A stretch of DNA of 21,862 nt from an uncultured Clostridia bacterium (lineage in GTDB: Bacteria; Bacillota; Clostridia; Christensenellales; Borkfalkiaceae): assembly GCA_947627125.1 (NCBI GenBank), contig CANQUY010000011.1, forward strand, positions 1 to 21,862. Direction: 5' to 3'. This document shows positions 14,223 through 21,323 of this stretch, one piece after another. Position 1 is the first letter of the stretch. The number at the start of each line of letters is the position of its first letter. The position numbers and the translations under genes are program-made. The notes under the pieces were generated by a model. The model ran no database searches. It was not told the origin of the DNA and saw only the letters and a program-made list of their open reading frames with translations.

Positions 14223-14502
14223 GCGGCGTCATGCTGAGAACGCGAGCATAACGCAGTCTACGGAAGTCGTATCGAAGCATCTCGCCGCATGGTTTACAGA
14301 CTCCGCCGCGAGATTCTTCGGGCCAAGACGTCGGACTTCGTTCTTTTTCCGTTTCTCAGAATGACGCGGCGCGCAACGGACATTCGCCGCGAGATTCTTC
14401 GGGTCAAGACGTCGGACTTCGTTCTTTTTCCGTTTCTCAGAATGACGCGGCGGGTTAGTCCCCGTCCTTTCGTCCTTCTTCCGTTCTCAGAATGACGCGG
14501 CG
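14223..14502 (+). repeat. B/A composite followed by a second A element and an A fragment
   Basis: A half C element (GCGAAGGATCCCAT, 14191-14204) precedes a reverse B (14223-14288), a 17-nt linker and a forward A (14306-14369). A second A (14387-14450) is nearly identical to the first, including GACGTCGGACTTCGTTC in the loop, at an 81-bp period, and a truncated third copy ends at 14502. This accounts for the 14108-14576 gap; no gene is visible. Confidence 0.85.
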
Positions 14503-14576
14503 GCGCGTCCCTCTTTGGAAGGGGCCTTTTGTGCAGGTTGTACAATTTATGCCGTCAACTTTGTTGTGTTTTTCTC

Positions 14577-14605
14577 TTGAATTTTCGACGGAATTTCTTT
14601 AAAAT
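14577..14605 (+). promoter_or_regulatory. Sigma-A-type promoter of the ABC ATPase gene
   Basis: TTGAAT (14577-14582), 17-bp spacer, TAAAAT (14600-14605). A leader of about 30 nt carries AGGGAGGA (14629-14636) five bases before the ATG. Confidence 0.82.
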
Positions 14606-14641
14606 GAATATATAAAAACTGTTTATACAGGGAGGAAAATT

Positions 14642-16015
14642 ATGTCAGGTCTGTCACTCAGAGGAATCAACAAGGTCTATCCCGGCGGAAACCAAGCTGT
14701 GTTCAATTTCTGCCTCGAGATCAGAGATAAGGAATTCATGGTCTTTGTCGGCCCCTCCGGTTGCGGTAAGTCTACGACGCTCCGCATGATCGCGGGTCTT
14801 GAAGAGATCTCGTCCGGCGAACTCTATATCGACGGCAAGCTCGTCAACGACGTCGTTCCCAAGGATAGGGATATCGCAATGGTCTTCCAGAACTATGCTC
14901 TGTATCCCCATATGTCCGTGTATGACAACATGGCGTTCGGCCTTAAACTCCGCAAGATCGCGAAGGAAGAGATCGACAAGCGCGTCAAGGAAGCGGCGAA
15001 GATCCTCGGCATCACCGAATATCTCTCCCGTAAACCCAAGGCTCTTTCGGGCGGCCAGCGTCAGCGTGTTGCCCTCGGCCGTACGATCGTCCGTGAACCC
15101 AAGGTATTCCTTCTCGACGAGCCCCTTTCCAACCTCGACGCAAAGCTCCGTGCGCAGATGCGTACCGAGATCAGTAAGCTCCACGTCCGCCTCGCCACGA
15201 CGTTCATTTACGTCACGCACGACCAGATCGAGGCCATGACGATGGGCACCCGTATCGTTGTCATGAAGGACGGCTTCATGCAGCAGGTGGATACCCCTCA
15301 GAACCTCTACGACTATCCCATCAACCTCTTCGTCGCGGGCTTCATCGGCACCCCTCAGATGAACTTCTTCAAGAACGCCACCATCACTTCCGAGGGCGAA
15401 AAGATCTTTGTCAACTTCATCGGCGGGAACAAGATCCTGCTTCCCGAAACGATGGTCCGCCGCATCAAGAATCTCGACGAATATAAGAACACGGGCAAGG
15501 AAGTGACGCTCGGCGTCCGTCCCGAGGACATTCACGAGGATGAACGCTTCATCGCGACCTCTCCCGAAACCGTTGTCACCGCCAAGATCGAAGTTATCGA
15601 AAAACTCGGCGCGGAAATGCAGATCTACTGCGACCTCGACTTCGAGAGCGAAAAGACCTCCGTCGTCGAGAACGCGGCGCAGATGGTTGCGAAGATCTCC
15701 TCGCGTGCAACGGTGCAGCTTGGGCAGATCGTCAAGCTCGCCTTCGACGCCCGCCATGTCCATCTCTTCGACGGCTACACCGAGGCGACCCTTCTCGAGC
15801 GCGACGAGCACTACGACGTCATTCCCGAGAATGCGGAGGGCGCGTCCTTCGTGCCGCCCACGCCGCAGGAGATGAAGGCGCAGATCGAGGCCGCCCGCGT
15901 CGTCACCAAGGAGCAGAAGAAGCAGATGAAGCGCGACGAAAAGCTCGCGAAGAAAGCTGCCGAACAGCAAGCCGCCGAGCCCAAGGACGACACACCCACC
16001 GATACGCAGGAATAA
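14642..16015 (+). CDS. Sugar-type ABC transporter ATPase (MsmK/UgpC/MalK family)
   Basis: A 457-residue ATPase for carbohydrate importers. Motifs: Walker A GPSGCGKST (37-45), Q-loop Q83, signature LSGGQRQRVALGR (135-147), Walker B VFLLDEP (155-161), H-loop H193. The second half carries the MalK-type OB/TOBE regulatory region (about 235-385, LGVRPEDIH). The last 60 residues form a Lys/Glu/Ala-rich tail (KEQKKQMKRDEKLAKKAAEQ) that is longer than usual for MalK/MsmK. No permease or binding protein is adjacent, so it probably energises several importers in trans, as MsmK does. Arginine codons are CGC/CGT/AGA with almost no CGG, unlike neighbouring genes, which suggests high expression. It has its own promoter, RBS and terminator. 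Exact sugar specificity cannot be read. Confidence 0.93.
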   Translation: MSGLSLRGINKVYPGGNQAVFNFCLEIRDKEFMVFVGPSGCGKSTTLRMIAGLEEISSGELYIDGKLVNDVVPKDRDIAMVFQNYALYPHMSVYDNMAFGLKLRKIAKEEIDKRVKEAAKILGITEYLSRKPKALSGGQRQRVALGRTIVREPKVFLLDEPLSNLDAKLRAQMRTEISKLHVRLATTFIYVTHDQIEAMTMGTRIVVMKDGFMQQVDTPQNLYDYPINLFVAGFIGTPQMNFFKNATITSEGEKIFVNFIGGNKILLPETMVRRIKNLDEYKNTGKEVTLGVRPEDIHEDERFIATSPETVVTAKIEVIEKLGAEMQIYCDLDFESEKTSVVENAAQMVAKISSRATVQLGQIVKLAFDARHVHLFDGYTEATLLERDEHYDVIPENAEGASFVPPTPQEMKAQIEAARVVTKEQKKQMKRDEKLAKKAAEQQAAEPKDDTPTDTQE

Positions 16016-16030
16016 CTCAAGAGTACACGA

Positions 16031-16063
16031 AAGAGCGATCGCACCGCGGTCGCTCTTATTTTT
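16031..16063 (+). terminator. Rho-independent terminator after the ABC ATPase gene
   Basis: AAGAGCGATCGC (16031-16042) pairs with GCGGTCGCTCTT (16046-16057; one G.T wobble) around a 3-base loop, followed by ATTTTT. Confidence 0.9.
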
Positions 16064-16088
16064 CAATTCGCTGGATTTGTTTTACGCC

Positions 16089-16385
16089 CCGCGAGATTCT
16101 TCGGGTCATGTCCTTATGACTTCGTATTTTTTCGTGTTCTCAGAATGACGCGGGGCTGCTTAGTGCGAGTGACTCCGTTCCGCGCGCTCATTCTGACCCT
16201 GAGCGTAGCCGAAGGGGAAGGATCCCATTGAACGCACGGCGGCCTGTAGCGGCGTCATGCTGAGAACGCGAGCATAACGCAGTCTACGGAAGCCGTATCG
16301 AAGCATCTCGCCGCAAAGAAAACGCCCCGCGAGATTCTTCGGGTTAGTTCCCGCCCTCTCGTCCTGCTCTCTCAGAATGACGCGG
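16089..16385 (+). repeat. A element, C-like hairpin, and B/A composite
   Basis: A forward A element (16089-16153), a C-like foldback carrying CCTGAGCGTAGCCGAAGG and GGATCC (16187-16225), a reverse B (16249-16314), a short 12-nt linker and a forward A (16327-16385, shortened to 59 bp). With the A+T-rich island that follows (16425-16455, including the hairpin TTTGAATT/AATTCAAA at 16436-16454) this accounts for the gap between the ABC ATPase and the exporter gene; no gene is visible. Confidence 0.83.
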
Positions 16386-16465
16386 TGGGTTGATTCTATG
16401 GTGTCATTCCAAATTGTCCCGCCGCAATTTTTAATTTTGAATTTTTAATTCAAATGCACTACTTC

Positions 16466-16523
16466 TTGACAATTTCCCAAAAGTTATGTTATCATATACA
16501 GCAGTAAAATCACAAAAAGGAGG
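16466..16523 (+). promoter_or_regulatory. Promoter and RBS of the metal-exporter operon
   Basis: TTGACA (16466-16471), 18-bp spacer, TATCAT (16490-16495), then AAGGAGG (16517-16523) five bases before the ATG. The leader is only about 25-30 nt, too short for a metal riboswitch, and I see no clear Fur- or Zur-type palindrome. Confidence 0.78.
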
Positions 16524-16528
16524 CGGAT

Positions 16529-17518
16529 ATGTGGTGGGAAGTCATCGTTGACGCGCTTTTGGATACGCTCAAACTCTTTCCCTTTCTTCTTGTGCTCTAT
16601 ATCCTTATCGAGCTCATGGAACACAAGACGAAGATGGGCCATCCCTCGCGCCTTCTTTCGGGGAAATGGGCTCCCCTTCTCGGCACGGCGACGGGGCTTT
16701 TACCCATGTGCGGCTTCTCCGTCATGGCGGCAAAGCTCTATTCGCACCGCCATCTGACCCTCGGCGCACTCCTTGCCGTGTTCATCGCAACGAGCGACGA
16801 GGGCTTCCTCGTCCTTCTCCTCTCCGACGCCGCATGGGACTACAAACTCTGGTCCCTCCTTGCGCTCGTCTTGAGCAAGCTCGTCCTCGGGGTCGCCGTC
16901 GGCTATCTCGTCGATCTCATTGCCAACAAGCATGACGCCCTGCCCATTCCCGAGCATCACGGCCATACCCATGATCATGAACAGGACCACGACCATGAGC
17001 ACAGCCATGAGCATCATGAAGAGGACGAACATGCGCACGAGGACGGCAGCTGCGAATGCGCCGAGCTCTCCGTCTGCGAACACAAGCACGAAAGCAATTT
17101 GACCCTCTTTTTCCTCTCGCCCCTTCTGCATGCGCTGGAAGTTGCGGGGTTCGTGCTGCTCGTGAATCTCCTCTTCGGCTTCCTCTTCTATGCCATCGGG
17201 GGAGGGGACACGGAGCAGGGCAACGCGCTCGTGGGTGAATTCATGAGCGGGGCGGGATATTGGGTCCAGCCTGTGCTCTGTCCGCTCGTCGGGCTCATTC
17301 CCAACTGCGCCTCGTCCGTTGTGCTCGCCGAAGTCTATTCGCTCGGCGGGATCGGATTTGGCGGTCTGCTCGGCGGGCTCGTCGCGAACGCGGGGCTCGG
17401 CTATCTGGCCCTGTTCAAGGCCAAAGAACTCAAAAAAAGCGCACTTATTGTCGCGTTTATGTATATTTTGGGCGTCGCCGTCGGCTATGCGGCGTGCGCG
17501 ATCGTGAAACTGATTTAA
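16529..17518 (+). CDS. Predicted 10-TM heavy-metal (manganese/arsenic-type) exporter
   Basis: A 329-residue polytopic membrane protein that fits the family of putative 10-TM metal exporters (the ArsP_2 / putative manganese transporter group). Hydrophobic helices span residues about 11-30, 47-65, 77-100, 107-132, 193-222, 245-265, 270-295 and 303-327. Two halves carry matching motifs: GLLPMCGFS (56-64) and GLIPNCASS (255-263), as expected of an inverted-repeat transporter with a Cys in each half. The central loop (141-187) contains 15 His and 3 Cys, a likely cytosolic metal-binding sensor or buffer. The ATG at 16529 has a strong RBS. An AraM-like gene follows 16 bases later. The metal identity is not shown by the sequence. 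Confidence 0.82.
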   Translation: MWWEVIVDALLDTLKLFPFLLVLYILIELMEHKTKMGHPSRLLSGKWAPLLGTATGLLPMCGFSVMAAKLYSHRHLTLGALLAVFIATSDEGFLVLLLSDAAWDYKLWSLLALVLSKLVLGVAVGYLVDLIANKHDALPIPEHHGHTHDHEQDHDHEHSHEHHEEDEHAHEDGSCECAELSVCEHKHESNLTLFFLSPLLHALEVAGFVLLVNLLFGFLFYAIGGGDTEQGNALVGEFMSGAGYWVQPVLCPLVGLIPNCASSVVLAEVYSLGGIGFGGLLGGLVANAGLGYLALFKAKELKKSALIVAFMYILGVAVGYAACAIVKLI

Positions 17519-17534
17519 AGACAGAGGTGGGAAC

Positions 17535-18560
17535 ATGCGGATCTCCGAACGTTCTCTGCCAATGACGAAGCCCGATTTCTGCGGGTTGGAATTTCGCGCT
17601 TTGGGGGAGAAGATCTCCTCCTTTCTTGCACAAACGGCGGGGAAAATTCTCCTCGCGGCGGACAAGCGTGCCTTTCCCGCCATTGCCTTTGCAGCACGGT
17701 CCCCGCGGACGGTCTGCGCGGTGGGGGAGGACGCCCTTCCGCTCTTTTCCATGCCCGAGGCCGCGGGTGTCATTGCGGCGGGCGGGGAGGACGTTCTGCG
17801 GGCGGCGCGCCTGTATGCGGCGGTCAAGGGAATTCCGTGCCTCATTTTTCCCGCCGATTGCGAGCTCCGCGGGGCCTTTGAACGCACGGGGGCGAAGGTC
17901 AAGGGGGAAATGTGCCCTCATCCGCTTGCCGAGGCGTCGGTCTGTATCGACAGATCCCTCATTGCTCCGTCCATGGCGGAGGGATATGCGGGCCTGCTGC
18001 TCAGCCGCCTCGCCCTCTTCGAGCGGAGAGCGCTCATGCGGTTCGACGGCGGGACGCCGCCCTCCGAGGAGGCATTTTCCGTTCTCATGGACATGGAAGA
18101 GCCGAATTTTCAGGAGATCGTGTTGAAACATGCCGCCCTTCGCCGCATGGGAATGGAGGACGGCGAGGGAAAAATTCTCGCTTCATGCTGTGGAAATTTT
18201 GCGGCGTTTTCTGCGTTATTTGCGCTATATGTTGCGTTTTTTCGCTGCGGAAGCCCGCGGAAATTCGTCGTATCGGACTATGAGAAGCGGGCGCGGGCGG
18301 CGGGGATCCCGTTTGCGGCCTTACGCATTCCCACCGAGGAGGATTACACCCGCAGGGCTCTCGTGCTCGGCGGAAGACGGGCGGAGTTTCTGCGCGAACT
18401 CTCCGTCATCGAACAAAAAAATGCAACTTATTGCAGATATTACCGCAGTTTGGGCGGGACGGCCGCGCGTGCGCCGAAGGAGGAACTGAAAACGCTGCCC
18501 GAGCGTTCCAACGGCCTCTCCGCCGTCATCCGCGACTTCGGCCTCATGGATAAATTATGA
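17535..18560 (+). CDS. AraM/glycerol-1-phosphate dehydrogenase-like protein, probably a pseudoenzyme
   Basis: A 341-residue soluble protein with a faint match to the AraM/EgsA branch of the iron-containing alcohol dehydrogenase fold. The first half has a dinucleotide-domain pattern (VIAAGGEDVLRAARLYAAVKGIPCLIFPAD, about 78-108) and then IDRSLIAPSMAEGYAGLLLSRLALFE at about 137-162. In active G1PDHs the matching stretch carries an Asp metal ligand (GDxxxK), and two His ligands follow; here these regions read GYAGLLLSR and SCCGNFAAFSALFA, so the metal site appears lost. The final segment resembles the AraM C-terminus. GAGGTGG before the ATG at 17535 supports the start. The stop overlaps the HAD gene by ATGA. 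An AraM-AraL-like pairing supports the assignment; catalysis is doubtful. Confidence 0.55.
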   Translation: MRISERSLPMTKPDFCGLEFRALGEKISSFLAQTAGKILLAADKRAFPAIAFAARSPRTVCAVGEDALPLFSMPEAAGVIAAGGEDVLRAARLYAAVKGIPCLIFPADCELRGAFERTGAKVKGEMCPHPLAEASVCIDRSLIAPSMAEGYAGLLLSRLALFERRALMRFDGGTPPSEEAFSVLMDMEEPNFQEIVLKHAALRRMGMEDGEGKILASCCGNFAAFSALFALYVAFFRCGSPRKFVVSDYEKRARAAGIPFAALRIPTEEDYTRRALVLGGRRAEFLRELSVIEQKNATYCRYYRSLGGTAARAPKEELKTLPERSNGLSAVIRDFGLMDKL

Positions 18561-19336
18561 ACTTATTGCACGAAATCAACGTTTTTTTGCTCGATTTGGA
18601 CGGCACCGTCTACCTCGGCGGTACGCCCATCGGCCCCATGCCCGTGACGCTCAGAAAGCTGCGGGGAATGGGGAAGAGGCTGGTCTTTCTCACCAACAAT
18701 TCCTCACGCACGGAGGGGGAGTACCGCCAAAAGCTGACGCGCATGGGCCTCTTTGAGGGCGGCGACCTCGTCTACACCTCCGCGATGGCGACGGTTTCCT
18801 ACCTCAGAGAGCGGTACAGCGGCGCAAAGGTCTATCTCGTCGCGACGGACGCCGTGAGGGAGGAATTTGCCCGCGGCGGCATTCTGCTCACCGAGGAGGA
18901 CCCCGACGTCTGCGTCCTCGCCTACGATACGACCTTGACCTTTGAAAAAATCAGGCGGCTGGACTTCTTTCTGCGCCGAAACAGGCCCTTTCTCGCCACC
19001 CATCCCGACGACGTCTGCCCGACAAGCTACGGCTTTATGCCCGACGTCGGCTCCTTCCTCGCAATGTTCGAGCGTTCCTCGGGGCGGAAGGCCGTCATTG
19101 TCGGCAAGCCCTTCTCCTATATGGGCGAAGCCGTCTGCCGTCTTACGGGGGAGAGCGCGGAGCACATCTGCATGGTCGGGGACAGGATGCACACGGATAT
19201 CCGTTTTGCAAACGGCTGCGGCATGAAGTCTATCCTTGTCCTCTCGGGGGAAACGAAGCGGGGCGATCTCGGGCGTTTCCCGGACAGGCCCGACCTCATT
19301 TTGGAAAGTTTCAACGAGATTTTGGGCAGGAATTGA
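18557..19336 (+). CDS. HAD-IIA (NagD/AraL-type) sugar-phosphate phosphatase
   Basis: A 259-residue haloacid-dehalogenase-fold phosphatase of the NagD/AraL/p-nitrophenylphosphatase group. The nucleophile D13 and acid D15 lie in DLDGT, motif II is LTNNSS (45-50), the motif III Lys is K184 in VGKP, and motif IV is GDRMHTD (208-214) with D209 and D214. The C2-type cap lies between about 75 and 175. Family members dephosphorylate small sugar phosphates, including glycerol phosphate; Bacillus AraL is an example. The ATG overlaps the stop of the AraM-like gene, and no separate Shine-Dalgarno is obvious, so translation is probably coupled. Its TGA stop lies inside the -35 box of the next operon. Confidence 0.92.
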   Translation: MNLLHEINVFLLDLDGTVYLGGTPIGPMPVTLRKLRGMGKRLVFLTNNSSRTEGEYRQKLTRMGLFEGGDLVYTSAMATVSYLRERYSGAKVYLVATDAVREEFARGGILLTEEDPDVCVLAYDTTLTFEKIRRLDFFLRRNRPFLATHPDDVCPTSYGFMPDVGSFLAMFERSSGRKAVIVGKPFSYMGEAVCRLTGESAEHICMVGDRMHTDIRFANGCGMKSILVLSGETKRGDLGRFPDRPDLILESFNEILGRN

Positions 19337-19361
19337 CATTTCGGCAGGTTTTTGATACAAT
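19333..19361 (+). promoter_or_regulatory. Sigma-A-type promoter of the partner-switching operon
   Basis: TTGACA (19333-19338), 17-bp spacer, TACAAT (19356-19361). The -35 box contains the TGA stop of the HAD gene (19334-19336). No intrinsic terminator separates the two operons, so read-through from the exporter operon is also possible. Confidence 0.9.
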
Positions 19362-19372
19362 TTATGTGAAAA

Positions 19373-19434
19373 CCGCTTGAACGCGGGAATTTCGCGTTAC
19401 AAATAAGCGGCCGCACGTTTGCGGCGGAGGGGAG
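19373..19434 (+). promoter_or_regulatory. Structured leader with nested hairpins next to the RBS
   Basis: CCGCTT (19373-19378) pairs with AAGCGG (19405-19410) and encloses ACGCG/CGCGT (19381-19385/19393-19397). A second hairpin GCCGC/GCGGC (19410-19414/19421-19425) competes for G19410 and abuts the RBS GGAGGGGAG (19426-19434). Alternate pairing could modulate translation; no known riboswitch class is recognised. Confidence 0.5.
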
Positions 19435-19435
19435 T

Positions 19436-19738
19436 ATGCAGGAAGTTACCATCATGGGCGGTGATCCGCTCGCCTTTTCCCTTGCGGGGGAGATCGATTC
19501 GGAGAATTCGGACGAACTCTTCGAGATCGTCATGGGGGAGTACAAAAAGGCTCCCAAAGATCTGGTGTTTGAGTGCAACCGCCTGTCGTTTATCGACTCG
19601 ACGACGCTCGGCACCTTTGTTAAAATTTTGAATCTCGTCAAGGCGGACGGCCATACCCTGAAGCTTACCGCCCTGAAACCGCAGCTCAAAAAGCTGTTCG
19701 TCATCTGCGCGCTCGACCGCGTCATTTCGCTCGAATGA
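19436..19738 (+). CDS. STAS-domain anti-sigma factor antagonist (SpoIIAA/RsbV-like)
   Basis: A 100-residue single STAS domain. In the SpoIIAA/RsbV family the unphosphorylated protein binds the anti-sigma kinase and frees sigma; phosphorylation of a conserved Ser blocks this. Here FIDSTTLGTFVKI (52-64) places the Ser at S55, in the same DST context as RsbV. The fold pattern (FSLAGEID near the start, LVFECNRLSFIDS in the middle, LKLTALKPQLKKLF in the second half) is complete. The start has a strong RBS, GGAGGGGAG. The stop overlaps the next gene by four bases (ATGA), beginning a chain of four overlapping genes. No dedicated PP2C phosphatase lies in the window. Confidence 0.9.
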   Translation: MQEVTIMGGDPLAFSLAGEIDSENSDELFEIVMGEYKKAPKDLVFECNRLSFIDSTTLGTFVKILNLVKADGHTLKLTALKPQLKKLFVICALDRVISLE

Positions 19739-20100
19739 GTCCGCTGTTTGAACTCTCCTTTCCCTTGAGGAGCGACCTCATGACGACCGTGCGCCTCGCT
19801 GCAGGGGGCGTGTGCGCGGTGAAGGGATTCGACCTCGACATGAGCGAGGACTGCAAGGTATGTATCACCGAGGGGCTTCTCCTGTTGAAGCACAGGGGGT
19901 ATGCCGTCGGGAGAGTGCGCTTTTTTGAGGAAGAGGGCCTCCGCATCTCCGTTGAGGGCGAGGGAGAAGGGGAAGAGGAAGAATCCCCCGAGGACGAGAT
20001 CTCGCTTGCCCTTCTGAGCGCCCTGCTCGGGGAGATCGAAACGACGGAACGGGGCGGCAAGCTCAGTTCCATCACTTTTACATTGGGATCGGAGAAATGA
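19735..20100 (+). CDS. Degenerate HATPase-fold protein in the anti-sigma kinase position
   Basis: A 121-residue protein occupying the slot of spoIIAB/rsbW. Its first 55 residues follow the anti-sigma HATPase pattern (FPLRSDLMTTVRLAAGGVCAVKGFDLDMSEDCKVCITEGLLLLKHRGY): E46 is kept, but the N-box Asn four residues later is L50. The following glycine boxes for ATP are not recognisable. Instead residues 65-88 are extremely acidic (EEEGLR, EGEGEGEEEESPEDE). It is thus unlikely to be an ATP-dependent kinase, but may keep a dimer or sigma-binding surface. It overlaps the STAS gene and the sigma gene by ATGA each. I infer descent from RsbW/SpoIIAB with moderate confidence; the alternative is an unrelated small regulator. 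Confidence 0.6.
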   Translation: MSPLFELSFPLRSDLMTTVRLAAGGVCAVKGFDLDMSEDCKVCITEGLLLLKHRGYAVGRVRFFEEEGLRISVEGEGEGEEEESPEDEISLALLSALLGEIETTERGGKLSSITFTLGSEK

Positions 20101-20819
20101 CGGAGAGCGAACTCTTTCAAAGGTACCGCGAAACGGGGGATAAGGAACTCCGCAATCTCATCGCCGAAAAGTACCTCCATATCGCCGCCATTCTCGCCAA
20201 AAAATTCGTCGGCCGCGGCGTGGAATACGACGACTTGTATCAGGTCGCTTCCCTTGCGCTCATCAAGGGGATCGACCGTTTTGACGAGCGCAAAGGGTTG
20301 AAATTTTCCACCTTCATCACGCCGACCATCACGGGGGAGATCAAGAACTACTTCCGCGACCGCTCCCACCTCATCCATCTGCCCCGCAAGGTTTCCGAAC
20401 TTCGGACCGCCGTCTTGCATGCGACGGAGCAGCTTACGAGGGAACTCGGCAAAAAGCCTACGGCCGCCGAGATCGCGGAAAAGCTCGGCGTTTCGGAGGA
20501 AGAGGTGCTCTGCTGTGCAGAGGCGGGCTGGGTCGTTTCCCTCGACAGGCCCTCCGAGGACGGCGACATGAACTTTTACGACGTCATCTCCGACGGCAAC
20601 GACGTGTTCGAGAAGATCGATACGCACGATGCCGTCGCTTCCGCCCTCGAGGGACTTTCGGAAACGGAGAAAAAACTCGTTGCCTTTCGGTTCGGCGAGG
20701 AGCTCTCGCAGGCGGAAACAGCCCGCCGCATGGGAGTTTCGCAGATGTACATTTCGCGCATGGAACGCAAAATTCTGGAAAAATTAAGGGAGAGGCTCAA
20801 AAAGAGCATGGCAGAATGA
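20097..20819 (+). CDS. RNA polymerase sigma factor, SigB/SigF/SigG family
   Basis: A 240-residue group 3 sigma factor. Region 2 spans about 16-92 (DDLYQVASLALIKGIDRFD, then FSTFITPTITGEIKNYFRD), the region 2-3 junction has HLIHLPRKVSEL as in SigB and SigF, region 3 covers about 95-165, and region 4 has LSETEKKLVAFRF and the helix-turn-helix LSQAETARRMGVSQMYISRMERK (203-225). This matches sigma factors controlled by partner switching. It lies between two HATPase-like genes and overlaps both. Whether it acts in sporulation or in general stress cannot be decided from the window, since no sporulation genes are present. The operon promoter is of sigma-A type. Confidence 0.93.
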   Translation: MTESELFQRYRETGDKELRNLIAEKYLHIAAILAKKFVGRGVEYDDLYQVASLALIKGIDRFDERKGLKFSTFITPTITGEIKNYFRDRSHLIHLPRKVSELRTAVLHATEQLTRELGKKPTAAEIAEKLGVSEEEVLCCAEAGWVVSLDRPSEDGDMNFYDVISDGNDVFEKIDTHDAVASALEGLSETEKKLVAFRFGEELSQAETARRMGVSQMYISRMERKILEKLRERLKKSMAE

Positions 20820-21169
20820 TGCGATTTGAAATTGAAAGTTTTTCTGCCCTGAAGGGGGCGCTCCTGAAAGTTTGCGCGGAGATGGGCGGCCTGCCCGAAA
20901 ATGTCGTGTTCGACTGTAAGCTCGTCATTGATGAGCTCGTTTCCAACGTTCTCCGCCACGGCGGCGGCAAGGCGTATCTCTCGGTGGAGCGGAGGGACCG
21001 TATCAGGATCTCTGTGCGCGGGGAGAGGGACTTCCGCCCGCCCGAAAAGAGCACGCTGAGCCCGCCCGACGCCGAAAGCGGCCGTGGGCTGTACCTCGTG
21101 GACGCCGTCGTTTCCTCGAGAACATACTCCGAGTCCGACGGCATCACGGTGATCATTCCGATTGGGTAA
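20816..21169 (+). CDS. RsbW/SpoIIAB-like HATPase (anti-sigma factor or kinase)
   Basis: A 117-residue GHKL-type HATPase domain. The N-box is intact (DELVSNVLRHGG: E40, N44, H48), and the G2 loop is present (SGRGLYLVDAV, 88-98). The G1 box is unusual: where the family has D-x-G-x-x-F the protein reads RGERDF, so the adenine-binding Asp and Gly are changed. ATP binding or kinase activity is therefore uncertain. It sits after the sigma gene, where rsbX, a phosphatase, lies in the Bacillus sigB operon. Start choice is ATG at 20816 or the adjacent ATG at 20819; the first overlaps the sigma stop. No intrinsic terminator follows; the repeat block begins close behind. Confidence 0.82.
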   Translation: MMRFEIESFSALKGALLKVCAEMGGLPENVVFDCKLVIDELVSNVLRHGGGKAYLSVERRDRIRISVRGERDFRPPEKSTLSPPDAESGRGLYLVDAVVSSRTYSESDGITVIIPIG

Positions 21170-21182
21170 GAGTTGCGGTTGG

Positions 21183-21300
21183 GCCGCTCATCCTGACCCC
21201 GCGCTCATCCTGACCCCGCGCGCTCGCCCCACCCCGCGCGCTCGCCCCACCCCGCGCGCTCATCCTGGCCCCGCGCTCATCCTGAGCGCAGCGAAGGATC
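21183..21300 (+). repeat. G+C-rich short direct repeats ending in a C hairpin
   Basis: CGCTCATCCTGACCCCG and CGCTCGCCCCACCCCGCG are each repeated in tandem between 21185 and 21275. A C element follows (ATCCT 21279-21283, AGGAT 21295-21299). No gene is visible. Confidence 0.6.
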
Positions 21301-21323
21301 CCATAAAACGCACGGGGCCTATA

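Noticed and set aside
14289..14495. 68-residue frame across the A elements
   Set aside because: It translates two copies of the A repeat; no support for coding.
14654..16066. 470-residue minus-strand frame opposite the ABC ATPase
   Set aside because: It is an antisense shadow of a gene with complete ABC motifs; its composition is that of a reversed G/C-ending codon pattern.
16496..16528. Metal riboswitch before the exporter
   Set aside because: The leader is about 30 nt and contains only the RBS.
16700..17902. 400-residue minus-strand frame opposite the exporter and AraM-like gene
   Set aside because: Long only because of G+C-rich codon structure; the + strand genes have RBS, motifs and overlaps.
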